From Micromonospora sediminimaris (GTDB taxonomy: Bacteria > Actinomycetota > Actinomycetes > Mycobacteriales > Micromonosporaceae), in contig FOLJ01000002.1 in NCBI GenBank assembly GCA_900112325.1, positions 248,001 to 312,000 on the forward strand: 64,000 bases of DNA. Reading direction: 5' to 3'. Below the pieces are notes generated by a model. The model saw nothing but the letters and a program-made list of their open reading frames with translations, had not been told where the DNA came from and ran no database searches. Below are positions 55,201 through 63,858 of this stretch, piece by piece. Position 1 is the stretch's first letter. Each line of letters begins with the position of its first letter. The position numbers and the translations under genes are program-made.

Positions 55201-55591
55201 CGTAGGTGCCGGCAGCCAGCGACGCCGAGCCGCGCAGCGCCAGTGGCGGCGGCTGCTGCACGCCCTGGTCGCCTACAGCCAGCTCGGCACGGACGAACGC
55301 CAACGCGTGGCCTGGACCCAACTCGTAACCATCTGGCAGGTCGTCGGCCGGCTCCTACGCGGCGGCCAAGCCGCGAAGGTCTACTTCTGCGACGCCGCCT
55401 TCGCACCGGTCACCGCACGCAGGAGCGACACTGACACCGACGTCGACGACGCCAGCACCAGCCTGCTGCACGGCATGCGCGAGGTGCTCAACCCGTACTT
55501 CGAACCCACCAGCGCCAACACCGATCGGCACCTGGTCCAGGCGCTCTACCAACCTCTGTACCGCGCACTCACCAATATGGGAGACCACTGA
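52247..55591 (+). CDS. pPIWI-RE system DinG-type helicase, domain Z protein
   Basis: A 1114-residue SF2 helicase of the DinG/XPD type. Walker A is VGMVSVGKSTLAAI near residue 256. Between the ATPase motifs, cysteines at about 344, 364, 386 and 392 (TACPLD, APCQHL, CPLWHRC) match the iron-sulphur-cluster site of XPD/DinG helicases. Motif II is LILVDEADQVQ near 443; later motifs include LLSGTSWAG near 756 and VAPILAVERGHNILN near 913. It should unwind DNA for the system. ATG 52247 forms an ATGA overlap with gene Y, and its stop directly abuts the PIWI gene's ATG. Confidence 0.88.
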   Translation: MRHINTIRNRFTRALRGHYTPTGDQPSPSRLMDTELCLYLLETVAADQAASGVPALLDGYRALWDAVPRPPADAAVRLANARALLWRSQRPYGWDELLRAYRSAPETVRGYHLDSLGRPVRRQCSVATNRWDWYEQLLTEPLPFATTSVRFAAPGRYRMSSTARGHGLTVPDNLPPAPTPALHDLAVRTRAPIEVTWQELVETARGMDATDLQAGHSPHRWEERLLDVKLQVRLADDTFGDATTLCIDRILHLVGMVSVGKSTLAAILATWAAQHGLRVTIVVGDNSAALRMAHELSWYDGVVAAPVMGQNRTRHAERLHRLQPPAPGRLLPLEPYGFDLVSTACPLDAVRDKATPLEVREAPCQHLIETDPDAPVDGWRDGARRTCPLWHRCQRHEAARRLVTADVWIATPWSLVHTPVPGPLSHEQMRYLEAAWRRSDLILVDEADQVQANLDEMFASAQVLLGPSQEAWIDEIGARVAEKLRATGRAPVSSRQIRRFTTALNQARSAADIIYQLLQRDRVRAGKPVLNWLDPDYFTAWTLFNSLAQDWAGYAAAKGRRPDPGWDNDELYKLLREQFNAFIDDPTGASGEVAGGLATLAEAQLSDTEEEMREDAVRQWLTELSDRELVEGRKIAPAELDRNVWRLELAVAVAVMAHRLNLMLAVWPEVAAELDMFDTLPAEVRRPPSDLAVAVPESPMGNVLGFQYVEDETDRRDGQLGEFRFFRYTGVGRALLVGLPDLFRADGPGPNVLLLSGTSWAGTSPRYHIDVPVEAILRPSPQKLAAISETTFALDIQHQGERSTPIWVSGRYGEERASALRQMVAALTQPGAGPGRPNRLERERAALPPGREKVMLLVGSYAEARTVTNELLRRKASWEGQVRCLIGDDELETGWDDGHLLRRGDVADFGTDNAWLLVAPILAVERGHNILNNDGVAAIGAAFFLVRPHPRPKDLSYVTQRINQYALEQLRPHPLDDDCPAHERLVGAGSQRRRAAQRQWRRLLHALVAYSQLGTDERQRVAWTQLVTIWQVVGRLLRGGQAAKVYFCDAAFAPVTARRSDTDTDVDDASTSLLHGMREVLNPYFEPTSANTDRHLVQALYQPLYRALTNMGDH

Positions 55592-58171
55592 ATGGCACCC
55601 CGCTACGACGACCTCGCTGTCACCGTCCTGCGTCTCGATCCCGCAGCCCCGATCCAGCGCACCTACCACCTCATGCGGTTCCCAGGCCGCTGGAAGGAGC
55701 CGTTGCGCCGGCTCGCCCAGGCGCAGCGCGGCGGCGACGTCGCCAGCATCCCGATCGCCTCACTCAACGACGCGATCACCGCCCTCGTCCCCGACTGCGT
55801 CGTCACGCTTCCGTACGCCGGACGTGGCGACGACGACCAGGACTGGCTGCTCGCATACCGCGCGGTGAACCCGGCGGCCATCTTCAACCTGGTCGCGGCA
55901 TGGGTACGCGCGCAGAAGGGCACCCCGGAGCAGATCTCCCTGACCCTGTCCCAGCTGCACGCCAGCCACCTCACCTGGTCGCCGGTTCACCTCAACCTGA
56001 CCGCGCCGGAAGATCGACAGCGCGCCATGCGCCTGCTCCCGATGGAGATCGCGGCGACCTTATCTCGCCCGGGCGCGACTTGCCCGCATAACGAGTTGCG
56101 GTTCCTACGTTGTCCGAGCACCGACGGCGCGGAGCTCATGTCCTGGCCGCCGGAGCGGATCGAGGACCAGACCCCGTTCTCGGTCAAGATCGGAGTCAGC
56201 GTGCAGACCCTGCCCACCAGTGATGAGCTGCTGGTCTATCTGTCGTACGGCGTGCGGCGCTGGATGCCCGTGCGGGGCAAACTCGCCTTCGACCACGGCC
56301 ACTCGGTGTACCTGGCGCCGACCGTGCCGTATCTGGCCGGCCTGGAGAACTCTCGTCACTTCGGCACGGCTCGGATCAAGCAGGTCAAGGTGACTGAGAG
56401 GGACGGCTCGAGCAGCTATGGACCACGCTGGGACGACGCCCTCGCGAGGGTACTGAAGGAAGCCGGTTGTCTCGATCGCCTGCCCGACCCGCAGCAGCTG
56501 GTCGACAAGCCACTGGACTACCTACAGCGCCACGGCGACGCAGCTGCGCTGGTCTACAGCACCGGCATGCTCTCAGCTGAGAAGGTCAGCGCCGGGCTGT
56601 CGGTCGCCGACCGCCAGCCGCTGATGGACTGGGTCATCAACGAGCTCACCCCACACCTCCGTCCGGCCCCAGCGCTCCCCCGCGAAAAGTGCACTGTGTA
56701 CAAAGGGCTTAGCGGCATCAGCGAAAGTCAGGTTTCGGCCACCTACCTCCGTGAGATCGTCGGGCCGCGCCTGGACATCGAGCTGCTCACCGACACCGAC
56801 CGAGCCACGCAATACGCCCTCGACCGGCTCGCCACCCGTCTCGGTGTCCCGATGCCCAGTGCCGAGCAGCTCGACGAGGCCGGGGCTTACATCGACCTTG
56901 GCGCGGTGACCCTCGGGATTCGGCGGCTGGCGGCACCGACGATTCGCGCCGACCTTGACCGGGTCGGACGCCGACCCCAGGCCGCGGTGGAGGCTCGCAT
57001 CGAGCACATCGCCGACGCACTTGGCCAGACGGCAAACCCGACAATCGCCTTGGTCGAGATCGCCCACCCCGACGCCTATCAGGGCCGGCGACGCGGCGAC
57101 GATCCCAAGTTCGCCATCCGGCACGGCCTGCTGCGGACGGGACGGCTCAGCCAGTTCGTCACCCCGGTTGCCGAGCCAAAGCGTCCCCCTCGCGCCCGTG
57201 AGGGCAGGGAGCCCTCTGACCCGAACCGAGAGCGGTTCGCCGCAGCCGTCGATGATCTGTTCCGGCAGCTCGGCGTACGCCCCGAACCGCTGCCTGCGCC
57301 GGCGCGGAATACCCTACTCCGGCAGCCTGCTCTCCTGGCCATCTGGATGATTCGCCAGAACAAGGGACGCGTCTGGGGGCTCGCGCGACAGGTCCCGGTC
57401 GCCGTGCTCGTCGACCCCACCGGTCAGCATGTGGAAGTCCGTGCACCCAAGGTGCCCTGGCAGCCTCTGCACACCGGGCTCGTGGAGATCGCTAGGCAGT
57501 ACGTCAACGTGGACCTCAAGTGCGGCCCCGACGACGTGGTCCGGTTCGCCAAGGATGTCATCGATGAGGCCACCAGCGCTTTCCCCGACACCCTGCTGCT
57601 CACCCATGCGCAAAACCTGCGCGGCGCCTGGAACACCCTCACCAACGGCCGCATCCAGCTCGACAGCCTCGGCTTCGGCGCCGCTGAACCTCAGCCGATC
57701 AGCAAGCTGCCCGGCCTGCGTCATGTACGCGTTCGCACCGCTGAAGGCGGCGAGACGCCAGAGTGCTACGGCGTAAGCGACGATGGCACAGGCCAGCCCA
57801 AGGGTCTGTGGCGCTTCCTGGTCCCTCGGGTGTACGGCAGCACTACGGGCAAGCCCAGCACGCATTCTGGGGCATTGAAGGGCGTGTCGAAGCTGATCCC
57901 CGGCGAGCACAACGGCAAGCTCACTGCCCCAAAGCCGAAGGCCCAGGTGTGGAACCCACAGTTCATCGAGCTGCTCGTAGCGGGAATTCAGGATGGCGAC
58001 CAGCCGGGGCACTGGGCGGCGCTGGCGCACGAGCTGCGGGATGCAGCACCGTACGTACGGGGTACCACCGTCCTGCCGTGGCCGCTTCACCTCGCGGAGC
58101 AGATCGAGGAGTACCTCCTGCCAACCAGGATCACTGACCTCGGTTTGCAAGAGGTCCTCGGGGACGAGTAG
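55592..58171 (+). CDS. pPIWI-RE family PIWI-domain protein
   Basis: An 859-residue Argonaute-like protein. The N-terminal about 400 residues form the pPIWI-RE-specific module (GRWKEPLRRLAQAQRGG, PFSVKIGVSVQTLP). The PIWI/RNase H-like part spans about 440-850, with TIALVEIAHP near 485, PKFAIRHGLLRTGRLSQF near 506, VAVLVDPTGQHVEVR near 603, LLLTHAQNLRGAW near 668, and a conserved LAHELRDAAPYVRGT segment near 813. The family is named for conserved Arg and Glu residues and is proposed to bind RNA-DNA hybrids. Whether this member retains nuclease activity cannot be told by eye. Third gene of the operon. Confidence 0.88.
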   Translation: MAPRYDDLAVTVLRLDPAAPIQRTYHLMRFPGRWKEPLRRLAQAQRGGDVASIPIASLNDAITALVPDCVVTLPYAGRGDDDQDWLLAYRAVNPAAIFNLVAAWVRAQKGTPEQISLTLSQLHASHLTWSPVHLNLTAPEDRQRAMRLLPMEIAATLSRPGATCPHNELRFLRCPSTDGAELMSWPPERIEDQTPFSVKIGVSVQTLPTSDELLVYLSYGVRRWMPVRGKLAFDHGHSVYLAPTVPYLAGLENSRHFGTARIKQVKVTERDGSSSYGPRWDDALARVLKEAGCLDRLPDPQQLVDKPLDYLQRHGDAAALVYSTGMLSAEKVSAGLSVADRQPLMDWVINELTPHLRPAPALPREKCTVYKGLSGISESQVSATYLREIVGPRLDIELLTDTDRATQYALDRLATRLGVPMPSAEQLDEAGAYIDLGAVTLGIRRLAAPTIRADLDRVGRRPQAAVEARIEHIADALGQTANPTIALVEIAHPDAYQGRRRGDDPKFAIRHGLLRTGRLSQFVTPVAEPKRPPRAREGREPSDPNRERFAAAVDDLFRQLGVRPEPLPAPARNTLLRQPALLAIWMIRQNKGRVWGLARQVPVAVLVDPTGQHVEVRAPKVPWQPLHTGLVEIARQYVNVDLKCGPDDVVRFAKDVIDEATSAFPDTLLLTHAQNLRGAWNTLTNGRIQLDSLGFGAAEPQPISKLPGLRHVRVRTAEGGETPECYGVSDDGTGQPKGLWRFLVPRVYGSTTGKPSTHSGALKGVSKLIPGEHNGKLTAPKPKAQVWNPQFIELLVAGIQDGDQPGHWAALAHELRDAAPYVRGTTVLPWPLHLAEQIEEYLLPTRITDLGLQEVLGDE

Positions 58172-58231
58172 GGCCGTGGCCTCCCTGGCCCTCTCTGGGC
58201 GAGCGAGGCCACGACCGCGAGCATCTGCCGC

Positions 58232-59719
58232 TCAGCCCGGCCGCCTATGCGATTGCGCTCCGCTGCCCCGCCGTCGGGGTACCACAGCCGCTGTTGCCTC
58301 GGCGGCGGTGTGGGACAACTCCGGGAGGACGTCGCCGTAGAACTTGGCGGTGAAGTGTGGGCTGGAGTGGCGGAGTCGGTTGGAAATGATTTTCATCTGG
58401 ACGCCGGCGGCGAGGCCCATGGTGGCGGCGCCGTGGCGGAGGTCGTGGAGTCGGATGGGTGGTAGTCCGGCTTGGGTGGCGAGGTGGTGGAAGTGGTTGG
58501 TGACGTCGGCGGGGTGGAGCCGCTCACCGGTCGGGGTGGTGAACACCAGCCCTGTCCTGTTCCAGGTGACACCCGCGGCGAGGCGTTCGCGGTGTTGCCG
58601 GGTGCGGTGGGCGCGCAGTACCGCGACGGTTTCGGTGTCGAGGGCGATGGTGGCTTCGCTGTCGGTGGTTTTGGGGGTGTCGATGGCGGTGGTCCAGCCG
58701 TGTTGGACGAGTTGCCAGCGGACGGTGAGGGTCCGGTTGTCGAGGTCGAGGTCGTCCCAGTGCAGGCCGCAGGCTTCGCCTCGGCGTAGGCCGGTGAAGG
58801 TGATGAGGTGGTAGAGGGCGTAGAGCCGGTCGTTCGCGCTGTGGGTGTGGTCGAGGAATTTGCCGGTGTGTTCGGGGGTCCAGATCATGACGGGGCTGGG
58901 GGTTTTGCCGGTCTCGCGCCACGTTTTGATGCGTTGATCGGTCCAGATGGTGGGCTTGGGTGGTCGGGCTGTCGGTAGTTCGACCATGAGGGCAGGGTTG
59001 CTGTCGATGTAGCGATGGCGGCGCATGGCGTCGTTGAGGGCTTTGCGCAGGGTGGCGTGGATGACGTGCATGGTTCTGGGGCCGACGATTCGCTGGTTCG
59101 TGACCTGGTCGCGTTTGGCGGGGTCACGGCTGGCACGCAGGGTGGCGATGGTGGTGTTGCGGTCGGCAATGGCGTCGTACATGGCGTCGATGTGACCGGG
59201 GCGGAGCCGATCGATGCGCAGGTGGCCGAGGTGCGGGATCAGGTACAGCCGGATGTGCCCTTCGTAGGAGCGCAGCGTGCCGGTCTTAATGTTCTTGCGC
59301 CCGGCGAGCCAGTCGGTCAGGTACGCCTCCATCGTGGGTAGCTCGGTGGGGGTGATGTCCAGGTGCAGCGCCCGGCGGATCTGGTCGGGGGTGGGGACGG
59401 GTACGCCGGTCTTGACGGCGGTTTCGATAAGGTCACCGGTCTTGACGGTGGTGTGCGGGTCGGTGGGGTCGGGGACGGCGAGCGCCGCCCGGATGCGATC
59501 CAGGATCGTGTCGGCGTCGGCCTGAGTCGTGTAGGGGCCGTGGCGGAGTGGGCGGCGGGTGCCGTCGGCGCGGGCGGGGATTTCGATTTGCCAGTGCCAG
59601 TGGCCGTGGGTGCGGGACCAGCCGCCGCCGGGCCGGCGCAGTTGGGGGCAGGAGCGTCCGAGTCGCCGGCCGGTGGTGGTGTCGCGGCAGCCGCAGCGTT
59701 TGAAGGTGGATCCCTTCAC
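58232..59719 (-). CDS. Tyrosine site-specific integrase
   Basis: A 495-residue phage-type integrase. It has an N-terminal arm-binding, AP2-like region (WHWQIEIPARADGTRR), a SAM-like core-binding domain (about 125-240) and a catalytic domain with Arg in FTGLRRGEACGLHWDDL (about 308), HxxR in RLHDLRHGAATMGLAAG (about 422) and nucleophile Tyr in FYGDVLPELSH (about 459). Length is typical of actinobacterial integrative-element integrases. GTG 59719 overlaps the excisionase-like stop by 4 nt. It points toward the pPIWI-RE genes; no attachment site is recognisable in the 60 bases after it. Confidence 0.95.
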   Translation of the reverse strand: MKGSTFKRCGCRDTTTGRRLGRSCPQLRRPGGGWSRTHGHWHWQIEIPARADGTRRPLRHGPYTTQADADTILDRIRAALAVPDPTDPHTTVKTGDLIETAVKTGVPVPTPDQIRRALHLDITPTELPTMEAYLTDWLAGRKNIKTGTLRSYEGHIRLYLIPHLGHLRIDRLRPGHIDAMYDAIADRNTTIATLRASRDPAKRDQVTNQRIVGPRTMHVIHATLRKALNDAMRRHRYIDSNPALMVELPTARPPKPTIWTDQRIKTWRETGKTPSPVMIWTPEHTGKFLDHTHSANDRLYALYHLITFTGLRRGEACGLHWDDLDLDNRTLTVRWQLVQHGWTTAIDTPKTTDSEATIALDTETVAVLRAHRTRQHRERLAAGVTWNRTGLVFTTPTGERLHPADVTNHFHHLATQAGLPPIRLHDLRHGAATMGLAAGVQMKIISNRLRHSSPHFTAKFYGDVLPELSHTAAEATAAVVPRRRGSGAQSHRRPG

Positions 59720-60111
59720 GGGTTGTCTCCTGGGTGCTCGGCGTGGTGCCGCCAGCGGCGGCGGTGGTAGTCCGCTGGTGGCGGGGTCGTTGCATCCACG
59801 CTCGCCACGGGTCCGGAATCAAGTCCCCGACTGTCGTCAAGGGGCGGGGCGGGGTTGTCGAGGAGGAGGAGTCGGAGGAGTCCGGCGACGGGGACGATGA
59901 TGCGGGTGCCGGCGCGGATCAGCGGTGCGGGAAAGGTGTCGGTGGCGGCGAGTCGGTAGGCCTGGGATCGGCTGATGCCGAGAACGGCTGCGGCGGTGGG
60001 CAGGGTGGTGGCGGCGCCGAGCGCGCGGATCCGCTCGGCAGTCCACGGCGTACCAGCAGGCGGGTGTGGGCTGGTCGTTCGGGTGTCGCTGGTTGGGGTG
60101 TTGGTGTTCAT
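59716..60111 (-). CDS. Excisionase-like helix-turn-helix protein
   Basis: A 131-residue protein. The centre (TLPTAAAVLGISRSQAYRLA then ATDTFPAPLIRAGTRIIVPV) is a MerR/AlpA-like winged helix typical of excisionases. Both tails are Pro/Thr/Arg-rich. Excisionases bend DNA at att sites and bias the integrase toward excision. It overlaps the genes on both sides by 4 nt (DUF2637 stop and integrase start), forming a tight integration operon. Confidence 0.78.
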   Translation of the reverse strand: MNTNTPTSDTRTTSPHPPAGTPWTAERIRALGAATTLPTAAAVLGISRSQAYRLAATDTFPAPLIRAGTRIIVPVAGLLRLLLLDNPAPPLDDSRGLDSGPVASVDATTPPPADYHRRRWRHHAEHPGDNP

Positions 60112-61235
60112 GGTGTCGGTTCTCCTGACTGCGGTTGAGGCTGATGCGAGGCGAGCGAGGTGGTGGGCGTAGGAGCGACGAGCACCGGGGCCATCGGTGG
60201 GGCACTGTCACCGGGCGCTCCCCCGGCCTCCTGGTGATGAGACGCGGGCGCCGCAGGCTGGTCGGCTTTGAGGATCTTCAGTAGGTGTGATGCTCTGGTG
60301 TTGGACACGGTGTGTCCGCTGGAGCGCAGCGCGGCTGCCAGGGCGGCGCGAGTCAGCGGCTTGCCTTCGGCGGCACGCTGCTCTTGAACACGTCTGGCGG
60401 CGGCGAGCAACTCGTCGGTGGGGTGGGTGGACGGTCCGCGTCTTGAGGTCCGGCGTCGGTGGACCGGTCCACCAGTACGGGAACGGTCCGGTCCGTGGTG
60501 ATCGTGATGGTTGCCGGTGTCGTGGACGGTCCGCGCGTTGGATTGTCGGTCCGAGTCCGGCGGGGTGGACCGGCCGTCGCAGTCCCTGTCCGTCTCGGCC
60601 GCGATGACGGTGGTGGACGGGTCCGCCGGCTTGGCGGTGGGCGCGTCGGCGTGCACTCGGCCGGAGGTGGCGTTGGTGTAGCCGAGGGCGATCTTGACCA
60701 TGACGAGGAAGCCGAGCGCGGGCACGGCTGCGGCGATCCAGCCGATCGGTGACGGTTCGGCTTCCACGACCTGCGCCGCGAGGGACAGCGTCACCGCGCA
60801 GGCCAGCACCGTCGCCGGGAACACCACCGACACGCCAGCTCGTTTACGGCGGCGGAGTTCCAGTCCGGAGGCGATGGACATCAGTTCCAGTACGATCGCG
60901 TCCGCCCATGCCAGCCAACCTGGCTGGCCGTGAGCGGCAGCGACGTCGCGGACGTGGGTAAAGCTGGCCGCGCCAGCCGCCCCGCCGATAGCGAGCATGA
61001 TCACGACCTGGACGAAGCCCTCGGCCCGGCTCCGTCCCGAACTGGCACCCGGATCACCTGATGCAGTCGTGGCGGACCACCTCCCCGGACCGGACCACAA
61101 CCGCCCCCGATCCCCAGGACCGGACGGATGGACGGGCGGTCCCGATACGCCCGTGCGGTGGGGTGGGCGGACCGGTCCAGGCGGGGAGCGCGGACCGGCC
61201 GGATGAGGGCCGGGACGATACCTCTGCCCGCGCAC
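60108..61235 (-). CDS. DUF2637 membrane protein of the integrative element
   Basis: A protein of up to 375 residues. The core (about 72-185) is a four-helix membrane domain with GGAAGAASFTHVRDVAAAHG, WLAWADAIVLELMSIASGLE and IGWIAAAVPALGFLVMVKIA, the DUF2637 family found in actinobacterial plasmids and integrative elements, related to spread (Spd) proteins. A basic, disordered linker follows, then a helical segment (ELLAAARRVQEQRAAEG) resembling a small DNA-binding or partner domain. The start is uncertain: GTG 61235 is the most upstream, and the first 70 residues are Pro/Arg-rich and may not be translated. Confidence 0.8.
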   Translation of the reverse strand: MRGQRYRPGPHPAGPRSPPGPVRPPHRTGVSGPPVHPSGPGDRGRLWSGPGRWSATTASGDPGASSGRSRAEGFVQVVIMLAIGGAAGAASFTHVRDVAAAHGQPGWLAWADAIVLELMSIASGLELRRRKRAGVSVVFPATVLACAVTLSLAAQVVEAEPSPIGWIAAAVPALGFLVMVKIALGYTNATSGRVHADAPTAKPADPSTTVIAAETDRDCDGRSTPPDSDRQSNARTVHDTGNHHDHHGPDRSRTGGPVHRRRTSRRGPSTHPTDELLAAARRVQEQRAAEGKPLTRAALAAALRSSGHTVSNTRASHLLKILKADQPAAPASHHQEAGGAPGDSAPPMAPVLVAPTPTTSLASHQPQPQSGEPTP

Positions 61236-61370
61236 TGTCAGGGCGGTCCGGTTCTGTCACCGGTCTGTCGGCCACCTCCGGTGAGACGCTGACAGACCAG
61301 TGACAGAACCACCCCGATGTCGTGTCGTACGCGGACGAAGTGGGGACGGTGTTCGGGAGGCTGTCGAGGT

Positions 61371-62258
61371 TCACGCCGCCTCCCCCGCCAGGTCACGAGC
61401 GTCGGCGACCCACATCGCCAGGTCGGCGAGCGTCGATCGTTGGCCGTCGCCGCCGGCCGCGGCCCACACCGCCTGCGCGGGGCACAGGCCCGCCGTGGTG
61501 GCGTGGTCGCGGGCTCCGGTGGCCACCGGCACCAGCGGCGGCATCTCGGCCAACACGCGGCGTAGGTTGCGTTCCCGGGCGGCGGAGTGCAGCCAGAACA
61601 GCACCGGCCACACCCGCCCCAGCGCGGCGAACCACTGCCGGTAGCCGACGAGCTTGCTGGTCAGCACCGACAGCTGCTCGCCACCAGTGTCGTACTCGAC
61701 GAAGAACGGCACCCCGACACCCCGCGCGGTCCACAGGCCGTAGCCGTCCGGACGGACCCGAGGCTGAAAGGCGCGCACCAACGCCGGATCCTCCGGCCGC
61801 GTGAACACCGCCGACCGCTGGCACGCCGCCTCCGACAACCACTCCCCCAGCCAGGCATCCGGGTGGGTGCGGGCGTAGCCGGCGAGGTCGGTGAAGAAGC
61901 CGTTCACACCAAGCCGGTGCTCCAGGGTGCGGCTCGACGTCCACCGGCGCCGCTCCACCCGCGCGTGATCACGCCGCGGTGGCCGCTCATCGCGGCCAGC
62001 GGCCACGACCTCCGCACCGAGCTGGTCGATGACGTAGTGATACGGATACGAGCCGCCGTCGGCGCGCTGCGGCCGGAACCGCCCCACCAACCGCAACCGG
62101 TACAACGTCAACAACCGGCGCTGACAGAAATCCAGCGAAGGGAACAGGGCATGCGCGATCTGGAACGAGGTCAACACCCCGTGGTCGTACAGCCAGCCCA
62201 GCAACACCCGATCACGGGCGGTCAACTGCGACTGGACCCGCAGAACCGGATCATCCAT
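61371..62258 (-). CDS. Replication-relaxation family protein
   Basis: A 295-residue protein of the replication-relaxation (PF13814) family of actinobacterial mobile elements. It has an N-terminal winged helix (LTARDRVLLGWLYDHGVLTS and FQIAHALFPS), a YHYVIDQLGAEVVA strand-helix unit, and a nuclease-like core (RPDGYGLWTARGVGVPFFVE then YDTGGE). These proteins are thought to help element replication or conjugation. ATG 62258 has AAGGAGGTGAT upstream, an almost perfect match to the 16S rRNA tail. It is first gene of the minus-strand module leading to the integrase. Confidence 0.86.
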   Translation of the reverse strand: MDDPVLRVQSQLTARDRVLLGWLYDHGVLTSFQIAHALFPSLDFCQRRLLTLYRLRLVGRFRPQRADGGSYPYHYVIDQLGAEVVAAGRDERPPRRDHARVERRRWTSSRTLEHRLGVNGFFTDLAGYARTHPDAWLGEWLSEAACQRSAVFTRPEDPALVRAFQPRVRPDGYGLWTARGVGVPFFVEYDTGGEQLSVLTSKLVGYRQWFAALGRVWPVLFWLHSAARERNLRRVLAEMPPLVPVATGARDHATTAGLCPAQAVWAAAGGDGQRSTLADLAMWVADARDLAGEAA

Positions 62259-63360
62259 CCACCATCACCTCCTTCTCCGATACGTGTGTGGTCTCCCCAG
62301 GGGAGAGACCCGAGACCAGCAGGGGTCTCTCGCAGGACAGCCAGCCCATCACTGACAGACCGGCTGACCTGCGATGTGAGGACGAATCGTTGGTCCGTCC
62401 GGGGGTCCGGTCGAAGACCGACACCAACCCGGACGGCAAGCCCGACCCCCGAACGGGGGCCAAGCCGAGAACTGTCACCACCACCGGCTACAGCGGTGGT
62501 CGAAAGCATGGGAAACAACAACGGAACTCCTTGTCGAGAAGGTCACCGACGCCGACCAAGCACGGCATCGGGTGGAAACACGGGGATCGCCCGACAGACG
62601 CCCAGCAGCGGACGAGGGGCACCGGCAGCGGCAGCCCTCCCAGACCCGGAGGTCAGAGTGGGCGAGCGCTGCCACCACTGTGGAGTTGTCAAGAGACAAG
62701 CCGCCCCAGGGGGCGAGTAGACGGGTACGCCACGGAGCCGCGCCGAGTGACCCTGACAGCGACGCACGGAAGGCGTACATCAGCGAGAAGTGCGTTCAGA
62801 CCGATCAGATCCGGGCCTGGGCCTCGCGCGAGGCGTAAACAGGGGCGGCGCCGAACCCGGCAGCCACCAACGGGGAGGCCGCGGCGGCGCACCGGCTCAA
62901 CCAGCCGGGAAAAGATCCTTCATGGCGGTCCCCCTGTCACTCAGAACCCCTTTGACCGCCCACCCAGTCCTGACCCTCGAACGACAGGCGACGCTCCGAA
63001 GGAGCGCCACCACATCGGCCGAACGAACCCGGCAGGCAGACCGTCAAACGGTCGCGTGCATCCCAGTACGCCTCCACCAGCAGCGCCCTGTCAACCAGAT
63101 ACACCAGCAGTCGATCATGACGGAGCCGGACCCAGCAGGACCCGTCAGCACGGGCTGACCCGCATTGGTCTACGCCAGCACAAATTCCCCGCGATAACAG
63201 GTGAAAAAAGCTTGAAGGGCAGTGGCCCGTATCTCATGATTTGCGATGTATCCCCCGCCGGCCCTTGCGCTTGGAGCGAAGCTGAGGGCCACCGCACTAC
63301 GGTCGCCGGACCCGCTCGATCCAGGCGAAACACGCGAGGCGAGGCCGTAGGGTCGGTCGC
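62259..63360. other. 1.1-kb stretch without a convincing gene
   Basis: Upstream of the replication-relaxation gene one would expect an FtsK/TraB-type transfer gene, but none is seen. A long plus-strand frame (62288-63364) is Arg/Pro-rich, has no domain and no ribosome binding site. Short inverted sequences around GGTCTC/GAGACC occur at 62288-62335. The GC content falls near 63,170-63,260, possibly marking a junction. Confidence 0.45.
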
Positions 63361-63858
63361 GTGACCGAGACACAGACCGAACCTGATCTTTCGTACATTG
63401 CCAACGTGACGCGCGTCCGCGCGGCCGCCGGCATCGTCTTGCGTGACGAGGCCGGTCGGGTGTTGGTGGTCCACCCGACCTACAAGGACGTGTGGGAGAT
63501 CCCCGGCGGGACAGTGGAACCGGACGAGTCCCCGGCGGACGCATGCGCCCGCGAGGTCAGGGAGGAACTGGGCCTGTCGGTGTCCGCAGGAGCGCTGCTG
63601 TGCGTCGACTGGGTGCCGGCCAGCCCACCGTGGGACGGCGGACTCATGTTCGTATTCGACGGCGGGGTCCTCGCGCCGGACCAGATCGCGACGATCCGCC
63701 TGTGCCCCGACGAGCTGGACCGGTACGACTTCATCGAGCCGGAACGCCTCGACCAGGTGTTGATTCCTCGGTTGGCTCGGCGGGTTGCCGCAGCGGTCGC
63801 CGCCATCGGGCATGGCGGTGTCTACCTTGAGGATGGAGTCGCGACCTCAAGCAGGTGA
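63361..63858 (+). CDS. Nudix (MutT-like) hydrolase
   Basis: A 165-residue single-domain Nudix hydrolase. The Nudix box runs from G50 to L72 (GGTVEPDESPADACAREVRE then ELGL), complete with the metal-binding glutamates. The N-terminal strand AAAGIVLRDEAGRVLVVHPT and WEIPGG are typical. The substrate, a nucleoside diphosphate derivative, is not predictable. TAGGGT (63348-63353) ends seven bases before GTG 63361, suggesting a leaderless transcript. It is unrelated in architecture to the NrtR-type protein at 28197, lacking the winged helix. Confidence 0.9.
   Translation: MTETQTEPDLSYIANVTRVRAAAGIVLRDEAGRVLVVHPTYKDVWEIPGGTVEPDESPADACAREVREELGLSVSAGALLCVDWVPASPPWDGGLMFVFDGGVLAPDQIATIRLCPDELDRYDFIEPERLDQVLIPRLARRVAAAVAAIGHGGVYLEDGVATSSR

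Noticed and set aside
58172..58231. Second attachment site directly after the integrase
   Set aside because: The 60 bases show no similarity to the tRNA-Lys fragment at 34995-35039 or to any other tRNA.
62288..63364. Plus-strand reading frame of 358 codons
   Set aside because: It is Arg/Pro/Gly-rich, with no domain, no ribosome binding site, and codon third positions not biased as in neighbouring genes. It looks like a chance frame in GC-rich DNA.
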